Source of the DNA: Kitasatospora sp. SolWspMP-SS2h
GTDB taxonomy: Bacteria > Actinomycetota > Actinomycetes > Streptomycetales > Streptomycetaceae
DNA: 64,000 nucleotides
Assembly (NCBI RefSeq): GCF_003259315.1
Contig: NZ_QLLT01000007.1
Coordinates: 43,281-107,280 of the forward strand
Direction of reading: 5' to 3'
A program made the position numbers and the translations under genes. Of the stretch, positions 1 to 17,496 are shown in pieces (position 1 is the first letter of the stretch; every line of letters starts with the position of its first letter). The notes under the pieces were generated by a model, which saw only the letters and a list, made by a program, of their open reading frames with translations, had not been told where the DNA came from and searched no databases.

Positions 1-3000
1 CTGCCGCTGACCGCGCACGGCAAGGTCGACCGCAAGGCGCTGACGGCCCCCGGCACCCCCGCCCCCGCCCCCGCCGACCTCGCCCGGGGCACCGCCGCCG
101 CACCGGCCGCCGGCCGCCGGCCGGCCACCGAGGCGCAGCGGGTGCTGTGCGAGGTGTTCGCCGAGGTGCTCGGCCTGGCCGAGGTCGGCGCCGACGACAA
201 CTTCTTCACCCTGGGCGGCGACTCGATCAGCTCCATCCAGGTGGTCAGCCGGGCCCGGACCCGGGGCGTCGTGCTCCTGCCGCGCGACGTCTTCGCCCTC
301 AAGACCCCCGCCGCGCTGGCCGCGACCGCCGCCGGCCCCGCCGCCGGGCGGACCGTCCGCCCCGCCGCCGACGCCGAGGACGGCGTCGGCGAGGTCGAGC
401 CGACCCCGATCATCGCCCAGCTCACCGAAGACCTCGGCGAACTCGCGGGCCCGGCCGCCGAGTACAGCCAGTACGTGGTGGTCAGGACGCCGCCCGGGCT
501 GACCGTCGAACGGCTCACCGAGCTGCTGGCGGCGCTGCTCGCCCGCCACGACGCGCTCCGGATGGCCGTCACCGCGACCGCGCCCGGCGTCTGGACGCTG
601 CGCACCCGGCCGCCCGGCGCCGTCGACGCCGCCCGGCTGGTCGACGCGGTCGACGCCGCCGGGGCGCTCGCCGACCCGGCCGCGCTCGACGCGCTGGTCG
701 CCGAGCAGGTCCGGGCCGCCCGCGCCCGGCTCGCCCCGGCCGAGGCCGGGACGCTGCGGGCGGTGCTGCTGGACGGCGGCCCCGCCCGGGACGGCCGACT
801 GCTGCTGCTCGCCCACCACACCGTGGTCGACGGGGTCTCCTGGCGCATCCTGGTCGCGGACCTGGAACGCGCCTGGACCGCCCTCGCCGCCGGCCGCCCG
901 CCCGTCCTGGAGCCCGTCCCGACCTCCTACCGGCGCTGGGCCGCCCTCCTGGGCGAACAGGCCCGCAGCAGCGCCCGCATCACCGAACTGCCTTACTGGC
1001 GCGAGCAGTTGACCGACGACCAGCCGCTCCTCGGGCGGCGCGCCGCCGACCCGGCCCGGGACACCTACGGCACGGCCGGCCGGCTGCGCCTGGAACTGCC
1101 CGCCGACCGGACGGCGGCGCTGCTCACCGCGGTGCCCGCCGCCTTCCACGGCGAGATCAACGACGTGCTGCTCGGCGCGCTCGCCCTGGCCGTCACCGAC
1201 TGGCGCGCCCGGCACGGGGCCGGCGGCGGCGCGCCGGTGCTGATCGAGCTGGAGGGCCACGGCCGCGAGCAGATCGCCGAGGAGGCGGACCTGGCCCGCA
1301 CGGTCGGCTGGTTCACCACCGTCTTCCCGGTCCGGCTGGACCCCAGCCGCCACGACCGCGCCGAGGTCCTGGCCGGCGGCCCGGCGCTCGGCGCCGCGGT
1401 CAAGCGGGTCAAGGAGCAGCTGCGCGCCGTCCCGGACCGCGGCATCGGCTTCGGCCTGCTGCGCCACCTCAACCCGCAGACCGCCCGCCTGCTGGCGGCC
1501 GCCCCCGCGCCCGCGCTCGGCTTCAACTACCTGGGCCGGTTCCGGGTCGACGGCGGCACCGGCCCGTGGACGCTGGACGGCGGCAGCGCGGTGGTCGGCA
1601 CCGGCGTGCACCCCGACATGCCGCTGCGCCACCCCCTCGCGGTCACCCCCGTCACCGAGGACCGCGCCGACGGCCCGCACCTGGTGGCCGACTGGCTCTG
1701 GGCGGACGGCGTACTGACCGAGGTCGAGGTCCGCGACCTCGCCGAGACCTGGTTCGCCGTGCTGCGCGCCCTGACCGACCACGCCGCGACGCCCGGCGCG
1801 GGCGGCCGCACCCCGTCCGACCTGCCGCTGGTGGCGCTCGGCCAGCCCGAGATCGAGGAGATCGAACGGGGCGCGGGCGGCCCGGTCACCGACGTGCTGC
1901 CGCTGACGGCGCTCCAGCGGGGCCTGCTCTTCCAGGCCGAGTTCGACCCGGACGGCACCGACCCGTACACCCTCCAGGTCACCGCCGACCTGGTCGGCGC
2001 GGTGGACCGGACGGCGCTGGAGGACGCGCTGGCCGCCCTGCTGGAACACCACCCCCAGCTGGGCGCGGCCTTCCACCACCGGCCCGCCGGCGACCCGGTG
2101 GCGGTGCTGCGCGCGGGCGTCCGGGTGCCGCTGGCCGCCGACGACCTCTCCGGGCTCGACCCGGCCGGGCGGACGGCCGCACTGGACCGGCTGGCCGACC
2201 GGGAGCGCGACCGCGGCTTCGACCTGTCCCGCCCGCCGCTGATGCGCTGGACGCTGGTGCGCCTGGACGAGGACCGGCACCGGCTGATCTGGACCCTCCA
2301 CCACATCCTGGTGGACGGCTGGTCGATGCCGCTGCTGGTCCGCGACCTGCTCACCTGCTACCGGCACGGCGGCGCGGCCGACGCGCTGCCCCCCGCCGTC
2401 CCGTTCCGCGGCTACCTGGCGCACCTGGCCGGCCAGGACCGCGGCCGGGCCCGCGCCGCCTGGCGCGCCGCGCTGGCCGGACTGGCCGAGCCCACCCTGC
2501 TCCGCCCCGCCGCCCCCGACCGGCGCCCGGCCCCGCCCGCCCGCCTGCCGCTGCTGCTGAGCGAGGAGGAGACCGCCGCGGTCACCGGCTTCGCCGCCCG
2601 CCGCGGCCTGACCGTCAACACCGTCTTCCAGGGCGGCTGGGCGATCCTGCTGGGCCGGCTGACCGGCCGCTCGGACGTGCTGTTCGGCTCCGTCGTCTCC
2701 ACCCGCCCGGCCGCGCTGCCCGGGGTGGAGGAGATCGTCGGCCCGTTCCTGAACACCCTGCCGGTGCGGGCCGTGCTCGACCCCGCCGACCCGGTCGACG
2801 CCCACCTCCAGCGGGTCCAGGACGCGCAGGCCGCGCTCCGCGACCACGACCACCTGGGGCTCGCCGAGATGCTCGACGGCAACCCCGCGCTGGCCGGCCC
2901 CGGCGAACCCTTCGACACCGCCCTGGTGTTCGAGAACTTCCCGATGGACGGGGCCGCCGACGCCGCGGCCGGCACCGGCCTGCGCATCGAGGAGGTCTCC

Positions 3001-5123
3001 GCCCGCGACGCCCGGCACTACCCGCTCAGCCTGGTGGTCCTGCCCGGCCGGCGGCTGGAGGTGCGCTTCGACTACGCCCCCGACCTGCTGACCGAGGACC
3101 AGGTCGCGGTGATCGCCGACCGGTTCCGCCGGCTGCTGCTCGACCTGGCGGCCGGAACCGCCGCACGGCTGGGGCAGCTGGACGTCCTGACCGAGGACGA
3201 GACCGGCCTGCTGCGCAAGTGGAACGACACCGCCCGCCCGGCCACCGGGGCGATCCGCGCCGGAGTGGTCGAGCAGGTGCGGGAGTTCGCGCTGCGCACC
3301 CCGGCGGCGCTCGCGGTGAGTGACGGGCGCACCGCGGCCTCCTACTCCTCGCTGGTCGGCTGGGCCGACGAGCTGGCCGCCGCGCTGGCGGCCGACGGGG
3401 TCGGCCCGGACACCCTGGTCGGCGTCCTGGCCGAGCCCGGGACCGCCTTCGTCGGCGCGGTGCTGGCGGTGCTCACCGCCGGCGCGGCCTACGTGCCGCT
3501 GGACGTGCACGCGCCGCCCGCCCGGACCGCCGCGCTGCTCGCCGACGCGGGTGTCGGGCACCTGCTGGTCGGCCCCGGACAGCGGGCGCTGGCCGCCGAG
3601 CTGACCGACCGGGCCGCCCCGGCCGACGGCCCCGCACCGCACGTCCGTTCGCTGGACGGGGAGTTCAGCACCGGCGCCGTCCCGCTCGACCGGCTGGCCG
3701 AGCCGCTGGGCGGACCGGACGACCTGGCCTACGTGATCTTCACCTCCGGCTCCACCGGCCGGCCCAAGGGCGCGATGGTGCACCGCGACGGCCTGCGCAA
3801 CCACCTCGACGCCAAGATCGACGACCTCGGCCTGGCCGCGGGCGACCGGGTGGTGCAGAACGCGCCGGTCACCTTCGACGTGTCGGTCTGGCAGATGCTC
3901 GCGCCGCTGCTGGTCGGCGGCACCGTCCGGGTGGTCGACCGGGCGACGGCCGCCGACCCGGACGCCCTGTTCGCGGTGGCCGAGGCCGACCGGGCGGCGG
4001 TGCTGGAGGTGGTGCCCTCGCTGCTGCGGGCCGCCCTGGACGCCTGGGACGCGCCCGACACCACCCCCGCCACCGGCCGGCTGCGGCGGCTGGTGGTGAC
4101 CGGCGAGGCGATGCCCCCGGACCTGTGCCACCGCTGGTGGCAGCGCTACCCGGAGATCCCGCTGGTCAACGCGTACGGACCCACCGAGTGCTCGGACGAC
4201 GTCACCCACGCGCTGCTGTGCGCCGGCGACGAGGTCGGCCCGCGGGTGCCGATCGGCGCGCCGGTGCGCAACACCCGCCTGTACGTGCTCGGCGACGACC
4301 TGCGGCCCGTCCCGCCGGGCACCGCCGGCGAGCTGTACGTGGGCGGCGCGGGCGTCGGGCGCGGCTACCTGCACGACCCGGTCAGGACGGCGGCCTCGTT
4401 CGTCGCCGACCCGGACGGGCCGCCCGGGGCCCGGATGTACCGCACCGGCGACCACGTCCGGTGGCGTCCGGACGGGCAGTTGGAGTTCCTGGAGCGGCGC
4501 GACCACCAGGTCAAGGTGCGCGGCCACCGGATCGAGCCGGGCGAGGTCGAGGCCGCGCTGCGCGCCCTGCCCGGCGTCACCGACGCGGCGGTCACCGCGG
4601 TCGGGGACCGGTCGGGGACCACCCGGCTGGTCGGGTACGTGGTGGGCGGCGGCGACCTCGCCGAGGTGCGGGAGCAGCTGGCCCGGGTGCTGCCCGACCA
4701 CCTGGTGCCCACCGCCTGGGTGCCGCTGCCCGCCCTGCCGCTGACCGCGCACGGCAAGGTCGACCGCAAGGCGCTGCCCGCGCCCGACCGGGCCGCGCCC
4801 GCCGCCGGCCGGCGGCCGGCCACCGAGGCGCAGCGGGTGCTGTGCGAGGTGTTCGCCGAGGTGCTCGGCCTGGCCGGGGTCGGCGCCGACGACAACTTCT
4901 TCACCCTGGGCGGCGACTCGATCAGCTCCATCCGGGTGGCCGCCCAGGCCAGGGCCCGCGGCCTCGGGATCACCCCCCGGGACGTCTTCGGGCACCGCAC
5001 CCCCGCCGCCCTCGCGGCGGTGGCCGCCGCCGCGCCGGCCGGAGCGGCCCGCGCCGCCGCGCCGTCCCCGCTGCTGGAGCTGAGCGAGGACGAGATGGAC
5101 GAACTCGACATCGAGCTGGAGTC

Positions 5124-5127
<4 letters not shown>
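1..5127 (+). CDS. Non-ribosomal peptide synthetase, 5'-truncated by the window edge: (A)-T-E-C-A-T
   Basis: The frame is open from base 1, which already encodes the end of an adenylation domain (motif HGKVDRKAL), so the true start lies upstream. Domains in order: carrier T (GGDSI, Ser codon 223-225); epimerization E (HHTVVDG at 814-834, then [16 protein letters not shown] and FNYLGRF); condensation C ([17 protein letters not shown] at 2299-2319), expected to be D-accepting because it follows E; adenylation A ([10 protein letters not shown] from 3742, [20 protein letters not shown]); carrier T (GGDSI, Ser 4918-4920). The pocket read by eye is DVWEVTADDK; its three acidic residues suggest a basic substrate, but no known code was matched. 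The protein ends in an acidic tail ([14 protein letters not shown]) that could dock onto the next enzyme. The stop overlaps the next start as ATGA. Confidence 0.93.
4735..4939 (+). repeat. Copy of the A10-to-carrier segment found at 1-244
   Basis: Bases 1-42 equal 4735-4776, and 121-244 match 4816-4939 with two mismatches. The linker between them is 39 bases shorter in the second copy. Both copies span the end of an A domain and the carrier serine. Confidence 0.9.
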
Positions 5128-12352
<7,225 letters not shown>

Positions 12353-12356
<4 letters not shown>

Positions 12357-13177
12357 GCACTCTCGCCGCAGGACCGCTCGCCGCGGCCCCGCTCGGCGGC
12401 TCCGCCGTCGAGACCCTCGCCCTGGCCGGACGCCGGCTGCGCCACCTGCGCCGGGCCCCCGGCCGGCTGATCGGCGTGGTGCTCAACCCGATGGTCATGC
12501 TGCTGGCCGTCGGCTACCTGTTCAAGAACGCGATCAAGGCCCCGGCCGGGGGCAGCTACCAGGAGTACCTGATGGCGGGCATCGCGATGCAGGTCGGCCT
12601 GGCGAGCATCGGCCCGACCGCGATCAGCGTCGCCCTCGACCTCAAGGCCGGCCTGATGGACCGGTTCCGCTCGCTGCCGATCGCCCGCGCCTCGGTGCTG
12701 GTGGCGCACGCGATCGGCGACTTCCTGGTCAGCCTCGCCGTCCTGGCCGTGGTCGGCGCGGCCGGCCTGGCCGTCGGCTGGCGCACCCACGGCAGCCCGC
12801 TGTCGGTGCTGGCCGGCTTCGCGGTGGCGGCCGGGTTCGTGCTGGCGATGGTCTCGGTCGGGGTCGCCCTCGGCCTGGTGGTCCGCAACGTCGAGTCGAT
12901 CGACTCGATCGGCGCGCTGGTCCTGGTGGTCTGCACCTTCCTGTCGAACGCGGTCTTCCCGGCCGAGGCGATGCCGTCCTGGCTCCACCCGGTGGTCCGG
13001 TGGAACCCGATCAGCGCGGTCTCCGACTCCTGCCGCCGCCTCTGGGGCAACCCCTACGTCCCGGACGGCGGCTTCCCCGGCCAGCACCCCCACCTGGTGG
13101 CGGCCCTCTGGCTGGCCGCCCTGCTGGCCGGCACCGCCTGGCTCAGCCTGCGGACCTTCCGCCGGGCGGCCGTCTGA
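12353..13177 (+). CDS. ABC-2 type transporter permease, DrrB-like (274 aa)
   Basis: This is an integral membrane protein with about six hydrophobic segments and the layout of ABC-2 permeases such as DrrB of daunorubicin export (motifs [14 protein letters not shown] early and [16 protein letters not shown] late). It starts in an ATGA overlap with the synthetase stop, after AAAGGA, so it is translationally coupled to the NRPS and probably exports its product. No matching ATPase (DrrA type) lies nearby in the window. The partner may be encoded upstream of base 1, or be shared. Confidence 0.88.
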
Positions 13178-13205
13178 GGCCGGCCCGGCCCGGCCGACCG
13201 GGACC

Positions 13206-13231
13206 GGCGCCACCGTTCGGGCGGTGGCGCC
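13206..13231. terminator. Hairpin between convergent operons
   Basis: A perfect 10-bp stem, GGCGCCACCG pairing with CGGTGGCGCC around a 6-nt loop (TTCGGG). It lies between the stop of the ABC permease and the stop of the leftward condensation gene, so it probably ends transcripts from both sides. Confidence 0.7.
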
Positions 13232-13243
13232 GAACGCCTCGTC

Positions 13244-13271
13244 GCCGGCGGGCCGCATGCGGCCCGCCGGC
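13244..13271. terminator. Second, perfectly palindromic hairpin between convergent operons
   Basis: A 28-bp perfect palindrome (14+14: GCCGGCGGGCCGCA and its complement). It follows the first hairpin by 12 bases and with it forms a double bidirectional terminator. No T-tract is present, as is usual in these genomes. Confidence 0.65.
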
Positions 13272-13297
13272 CTCCACCACGTCGAAGCCGCCCGCCG

Positions 13298-14683
13298 TCA
13301 GGAGAACTCGGCGTACAGCGTGCGGACGGACGTCGACTCCCCGCCCGCGGCGGCCCGGGCCAGGAGCCGCTCCACGTCGCGGAGGAAGTCGGCGGGGCCG
13401 CGCGGGGCGAAGAACCCGTTCTCGACGTACAGGTGCAGCAGGGCCCGGTCGCCGAGGTCGAAGAGGTCGGCGAAGAAGTTCGCGCCCTTCGGCGTCTTGG
13501 CCATCCGCTCCTCGGTGACGGTGGTGCGGGGGAGGAGGTCGGCGAGGCCCGCGGCGGCGGCGTCGGCGGCGGCCGGGTCGGGGGCGGCGGGGCTGGAGGC
13601 GGCGAACCGGGCGTCATTGAAGAAGCAGTAGCCGTCGGGGGTGATCCCGCGTCCGCCGGCGACGGCGGCCACCATGGATTCGAGCTTGCGGGGGTGGTAC
13701 TCGCTGTGCCAGTAGGCGAGCATGGCGGCCCTGACGCAGCGGCCCAGGAACGCGGTGAAGGGCTCGTCGGTGATGTCGATCCGGAAGAGCGCGTTCTGGT
13801 TGAACGGTGCGACCATCGACCGGCTCCCCGGCTGGAAGCGGGTGGCGACGATCTTCCGCATGACCGCCTCCTGCTCGCCGGTGTAAGCGGCGAGCAGCAG
13901 CGCCACCGCGCCCTGGAGGACCGCGCCGGCGTCGATGCCGCAGCGGATCGCCAGGGAGCGGGTCGCGGCCGCCAGGGCCGGGGAGTCGATGGTCGCGCAG
14001 GTGAAGTCGGGGTCGTTGGCACCGCGCTTCGTGGCGATCATGCGGGCCGGAACGGTCGCCATGTGCCCGGCCCAGAAGTCGAGGGCCTTGGACTCGCGGG
14101 CGATCGCCTGCGCGGACGCCTCGTACTCGGCGCGTTCCAACGGCTGCTGTCCGGGCGGGTCGAGGGTCTCGCCGGCGATGAGCCGCTCGAAGTCGCTCTG
14201 GACGATCGTGAAGCTCCAACCGTCGACGGCCATGTGACTGACCGACAGGAGCAGCAGCAACGGCTCGTCGCCCCTGGTGAGCAGCACGACGCGCAGGGGC
14301 AGGTCCGTGCCGTAGTCGAAGGGGACGTCGTGCAGGGCGGGACCGAGTTCGGCGACTGCGTCGGCGACGGGGCCGGAGCCGAGGTCGTGGACCCCGATGT
14401 CGAACGAGCCCGTGCCGAGCACCCGTTGACGGGGGCCGTCGGGGCCCTCGGATACCAGGGTGCGCAGCGAGTCGTGGCGTTCGACCAGGGTGCGCAGCGC
14501 GGTGAGCACGTCGTCGACGGAGCGGCCGTCGGGGACCGGCCACTCGACGAGGGCGTTGAGGGAGGCGTCGTCCGGCGGCAGCCAGCCGATCACGTCCCAG
14601 ATGGCGATCTGGCCCCAGATGAGGGGCCCGGTCCCGGCCCGATCGGTGTCGAACCGCAGGGGAATGGTGTGACCGCGAAGCAT
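13298..14683 (-). CDS. Free-standing condensation-domain protein (461 aa)
   Basis: The whole protein is one NRPS-type condensation fold with no attached A or T domain. The core motif reads SHMAVDG (Ser149, His150, Asp154): the first His of HHxxxDG is Ser, while the second, catalytic His is kept. ERHDSLRT (68-75) matches condensation motif C2, and FNQNALF occurs near the middle. Such free-standing domains can form amides or esters between a carrier-bound acyl group and an amine or alcohol. It is the last gene of the leftward operon that also carries the carrier proteins and KS, so it may join a phenazine acyl group to a small acceptor; the acceptor is unknown. The ATG at 14683 follows GGAG by 4 nt. 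Confidence 0.85.
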   Translation of the reverse strand: MLRGHTIPLRFDTDRAGTGPLIWGQIAIWDVIGWLPPDDASLNALVEWPVPDGRSVDDVLTALRTLVERHDSLRTLVSEGPDGPRQRVLGTGSFDIGVHDLGSGPVADAVAELGPALHDVPFDYGTDLPLRVVLLTRGDEPLLLLLSVSHMAVDGWSFTIVQSDFERLIAGETLDPPGQQPLERAEYEASAQAIARESKALDFWAGHMATVPARMIATKRGANDPDFTCATIDSPALAAATRSLAIRCGIDAGAVLQGAVALLLAAYTGEQEAVMRKIVATRFQPGSRSMVAPFNQNALFRIDITDEPFTAFLGRCVRAAMLAYWHSEYHPRKLESMVAAVAGGRGITPDGYCFFNDARFAASSPAAPDPAAADAAAAGLADLLPRTTVTEERMAKTPKGANFFADLFDLGDRALLHLYVENGFFAPRGPADFLRDVERLLARAAAGGESTSVRTLYAEFS

Positions 14684-14717
14684 GGGGCTCCATCCTCGGG
14701 AGGGGCAGTGCGCGGCA

Positions 14718-14755
14718 GGGGCGTGGGGCGTGGGGCGTGGGGCGTGGGGCGGGGG
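14718..14755 (+). repeat. Tandem GGGGCGT repeat with G-quadruplex potential
   Basis: Four perfect GGGGCGT units (14718-14745) are followed by GGGGCGGGGG, giving six runs of at least four G separated by 1-3 bases. It lies in the 94-nt gap between the aldo-keto reductase stop and the condensation gene start. The G-rich strand is the template for leftward transcription, so the RNA would be C-rich. Confidence 0.8.
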
Positions 14756-14777
14756 TCGGCGGAGGGGCAGGAGCGGT

Positions 14778-15635
14778 TCAACCCGTCCGGGCCAGTCGTC
14801 TCCTGGCCAGCCAGGCGACGGTTCTCGGATCGTGGTGGTCGAGGAACTGCGGGGTGCCGGTGTCCAGCGAGGCGATCGACGCCATCTGGTCGTCGGTCAG
14901 CTCGAAGTCGAAGACGGCGATGTTCTCCGCCATGCGCTCGGGTCGCACCGACTTGGGGATCGCCACGACGCCGCGCTGGACCAGCCAGCGCAGCACGACC
15001 TGGGCCACCGACCTGCCGTGCTGCCTGCCGATCTCGCCGAGCAGCGGGTGGGTCAGCAGTTCGGCCCTGCCCTCGGCGAGACCGCCCCAGGACTGGAGCT
15101 GTACTCCGCACTCGCGCATGAGCCGCTGGTCGGCGGTGCGCTGGAAGAACGGGTGGGTCTCGATCTGGTTGACGGCCGGCGTCGTGTCGTTGTTGACGAC
15201 CAGGTCGACGAGGCGGTCGGGATAGAAGTTGGCGACGCCGATCGCCGTGGCGAGCCCTTCCCGGTTCAGGTCCTCCATGGCGCGCCACTGCCCGTAGACG
15301 TCGCCGTAGGGTTGGTGCATCAGGTAGAGGTCGAGGTGGTCCAGGCCGAGCCTGGCGAGCGAGTCCTCGGCGGCGCGCCGGGTGTTCTCCTGGGCCGGGG
15401 CGTCCTGCACCCACAGCTTGGTCGTGACGAACAGGTCCGCCCGGGGGATGCCGCTGGCCGCGATGGCGCGGCCGACGGCTTCCTCGTTGCCGTAGTAGGG
15501 GGCCGTGTCCAGCAGCCGGTAGCCGGCGGCCAGCGCCTCGGACACGGCCCGCTCGGTCCGCTCCGGCGGGATCTGGTAGACGCCGAAACCGAGGACCGGC
15601 ATCTGCACGCCGTTGTTCAAGGTCACGTGCTGCAC
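14778..15635 (-). CDS. Aldo/keto reductase (285 aa)
   Basis: An NADPH-dependent carbonyl reductase of the AKR (TIM-barrel) family. The catalytic tetrad is visible: Asp and Tyr in [10 protein letters not shown], Lys in TTKLW and His in YLMHQPYG. The NADP-binding end [14 protein letters not shown] is also present. The frame is open further upstream, but the family N-terminus ([16 protein letters not shown]) and an AAGGG site favour the GTG at 15635, only 11 bases after the preceding gene. In this cluster it is a good candidate to reduce a phenazine aldehyde to the alcohol, or an acetyl group to hydroxyethyl. The substrate is inferred from context only. Confidence 0.9.
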   Translation of the reverse strand: MQHVTLNNGVQMPVLGFGVYQIPPERTERAVSEALAAGYRLLDTAPYYGNEEAVGRAIAASGIPRADLFVTTKLWVQDAPAQENTRRAAEDSLARLGLDHLDLYLMHQPYGDVYGQWRAMEDLNREGLATAIGVANFYPDRLVDLVVNNDTTPAVNQIETHPFFQRTADQRLMRECGVQLQSWGGLAEGRAELLTHPLLGEIGRQHGRSVAQVVLRWLVQRGVVAIPKSVRPERMAENIAVFDFELTDDQMASIASLDTGTPQFLDHHDPRTVAWLARRRLARTG

Positions 15636-15646
15636 GAGGTCGCCCT

Positions 15647-17491
15647 TCAGTTCGTCGGTGCGGGGCGCCCGGTGGAGGCGGGACGCAGGTTGTGGTTGGA
15701 GCGGAACAGGTTGTCCGGGTCGTACCGGGCCTTCAGGCGGGTGAGGCGGTCGTACGCCCCCGGGTCGTAGAACTCCCGCACCTCGTCGGGCGGGGACGGC
15801 CTGCCGTCGCCGTACACGAAGTTGAGGCTGCGTCCGACCGTCCACGGCTCGAAGGCGCGCCGGAGCCGCCGGTGCACGGGGCGGGCGTCGGCGAACGGGT
15901 CCTCACCGGTCGGGCCGACGGCTCCGTTGAGCACGCGCAGCAGGTACTGCGCCGTCCTGCCCCCCACGGCGTTCGGCACGGCCGGGGGGCGCGACATGGC
16001 ACCGCCGAGGTGGCGCAGGTCCACGATGCACCGCGGAACGACGTCCGGGCCGGTCAGGTCCGACAGCATCCGCGGGGCGGAGGAGTCCAGCCCGCGCAGC
16101 AGGATGTTGCTGCCGTAGTAGGAATGGGGGAAGTCCGGGTCTCCGAAGATCGAACCGACCCGGGCGTACGGCATCTCGTCCACGGTGTCGACGAGACGCG
16201 GTCCGACCGCCCGCAGCGGGGCGATCAGCCGTTCGCCCTCCGCGCGGGAGCCGTTGAAGGCGATCCGGATGTGAGCCGCGTACCGCCCGCGCAGCGGTTC
16301 GGGGAAGGCGGGCACGGGCGGGTAGGTCATCAGCCCGATGGAGGAAGTCAGCTGCTCCGGCACGGTGAGCGACCAGTCCGCGTAGGCGCGCAGGATGTCG
16401 GTGGCGTCGTCCGCCGCGTCGAAGAACAGCCCTCCGCCGTACACCCCGGTGATCGGCACGAGCTCCGTCTCGATCGACGTGATCGCACCGAAGTTGGCGC
16501 CGCCGCCGCGCAGCGCCCAGAACAGCTCCGGATCGGATTCCGCGGTGACGCGCCGCGGCGTTCCGTCGGCGAGGACGAGGTCGACGCCGTGTACGTGGTC
16601 GCACGCGTAGCCGAACTCCCGTCCGAGCAGCGGGGTCCCGCCGCCCAGCAGGTAGCCCGCGACACCGACGCCGGGTGACGAGCCGTTGAGGGGGGCCAGC
16701 CCGTACCGGGCCGCCTCGCGCATCACGTCCTTCCACAGGGCGCCCGCCTCCATGCGTGCCGTGCGGGCCCGGGCGTCGACCTCGACGCGGTTCATCCGCC
16801 GAGTGGTGATCAACACCCCTTCCCCCCGGAGCGGCGCGGAGATGCCGTGACCGGTGCCCTGTACCGCGATCGGCCACCGCCGCGCGGCCGCGAAACCCAC
16901 GGCGGCACGCACGTCGTCCGCCGTCGCGGCCCCCACCACGAGGGCGGGACGGTGCCGGTAGGCCGTCTGGAAGCCGGCGCACTCGGTGTCGTAGCCCTCG
17001 CTGCCGGGCCGCAGGACGGGGCCCTGGACGCTCGCGGCCAGGGGCGCGCCCGCGTCACCGGTCGTCCCTCCCCGTGGCGCCTCGCCCCCCTCCGTCCGGT
17101 GCCATTCCAGGACGCGGCGGCGCGGCGGGCCGATCAGAGCCGTGCCGTAGAGCCGGAGCCGGTCCCCTTCCAGGACCAGCTCCCGGACCTGCTCCGTTCC
17201 GATCCAGGCGGGATCCGGGGCGAGCTGGATGGTGTGGACGACGCGGGCCCCCTCCCGCCGCCAGGTCCCCGCGTAGCTGTTGAAGGTCTGGTCGCCCGGC
17301 CGGGCCGGGCCGGTGCGCATCATGGTGACGGAGAGCCGACCGTTCGGTGCGTAGAAGAGCAGACCCTCCGGCGCGGGTCCGAGCGGGCCCTCGTGGCGGG
17401 CGCCGTCCTGGTCCAGGTCGTGGTAGGACGCGAGCCGCCAGACACCGGCGATGCCGTCGCCTGCCGTGGACGGGGCGGTGGGCTGCGGCAC
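15647..17491 (-). CDS. Lipocalin-like domain fused to BBE-type FAD-dependent oxidase (614 aa)
   Basis: Residues about 12-132 match the lipocalin-like family ([42 protein letters not shown]). From about residue 160 follows a berberine-bridge-enzyme type oxidase: [23 protein letters not shown] with His215 for likely covalent FAD attachment, [31 protein letters not shown] and a C-terminal BBE segment ([17 protein letters not shown]). The cysteine used for bicovalent FAD is not evident. The upstream TGA overlaps a GTG at 17500, but the GTG at 17491 lies 8 nt after AAGGAG and is chosen. The role is probably oxidation or aromatisation of a phenazine intermediate, with the lipocalin part possibly holding the hydrophobic ligand. 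Both roles are inference. Confidence 0.9.
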   Translation of the reverse strand: MPQPTAPSTAGDGIAGVWRLASYHDLDQDGARHEGPLGPAPEGLLFYAPNGRLSVTMMRTGPARPGDQTFNSYAGTWRREGARVVHTIQLAPDPAWIGTEQVRELVLEGDRLRLYGTALIGPPRRRVLEWHRTEGGEAPRGGTTGDAGAPLAASVQGPVLRPGSEGYDTECAGFQTAYRHRPALVVGAATADDVRAAVGFAAARRWPIAVQGTGHGISAPLRGEGVLITTRRMNRVEVDARARTARMEAGALWKDVMREAARYGLAPLNGSSPGVGVAGYLLGGGTPLLGREFGYACDHVHGVDLVLADGTPRRVTAESDPELFWALRGGGANFGAITSIETELVPITGVYGGGLFFDAADDATDILRAYADWSLTVPEQLTSSIGLMTYPPVPAFPEPLRGRYAAHIRIAFNGSRAEGERLIAPLRAVGPRLVDTVDEMPYARVGSIFGDPDFPHSYYGSNILLRGLDSSAPRMLSDLTGPDVVPRCIVDLRHLGGAMSRPPAVPNAVGGRTAQYLLRVLNGAVGPTGEDPFADARPVHRRLRRAFEPWTVGRSLNFVYGDGRPSPPDEVREFYDPGAYDRLTRLKARYDPDNLFRSNHNLRPASTGRPAPTN

Positions 17492-17496
17492 GGTCC

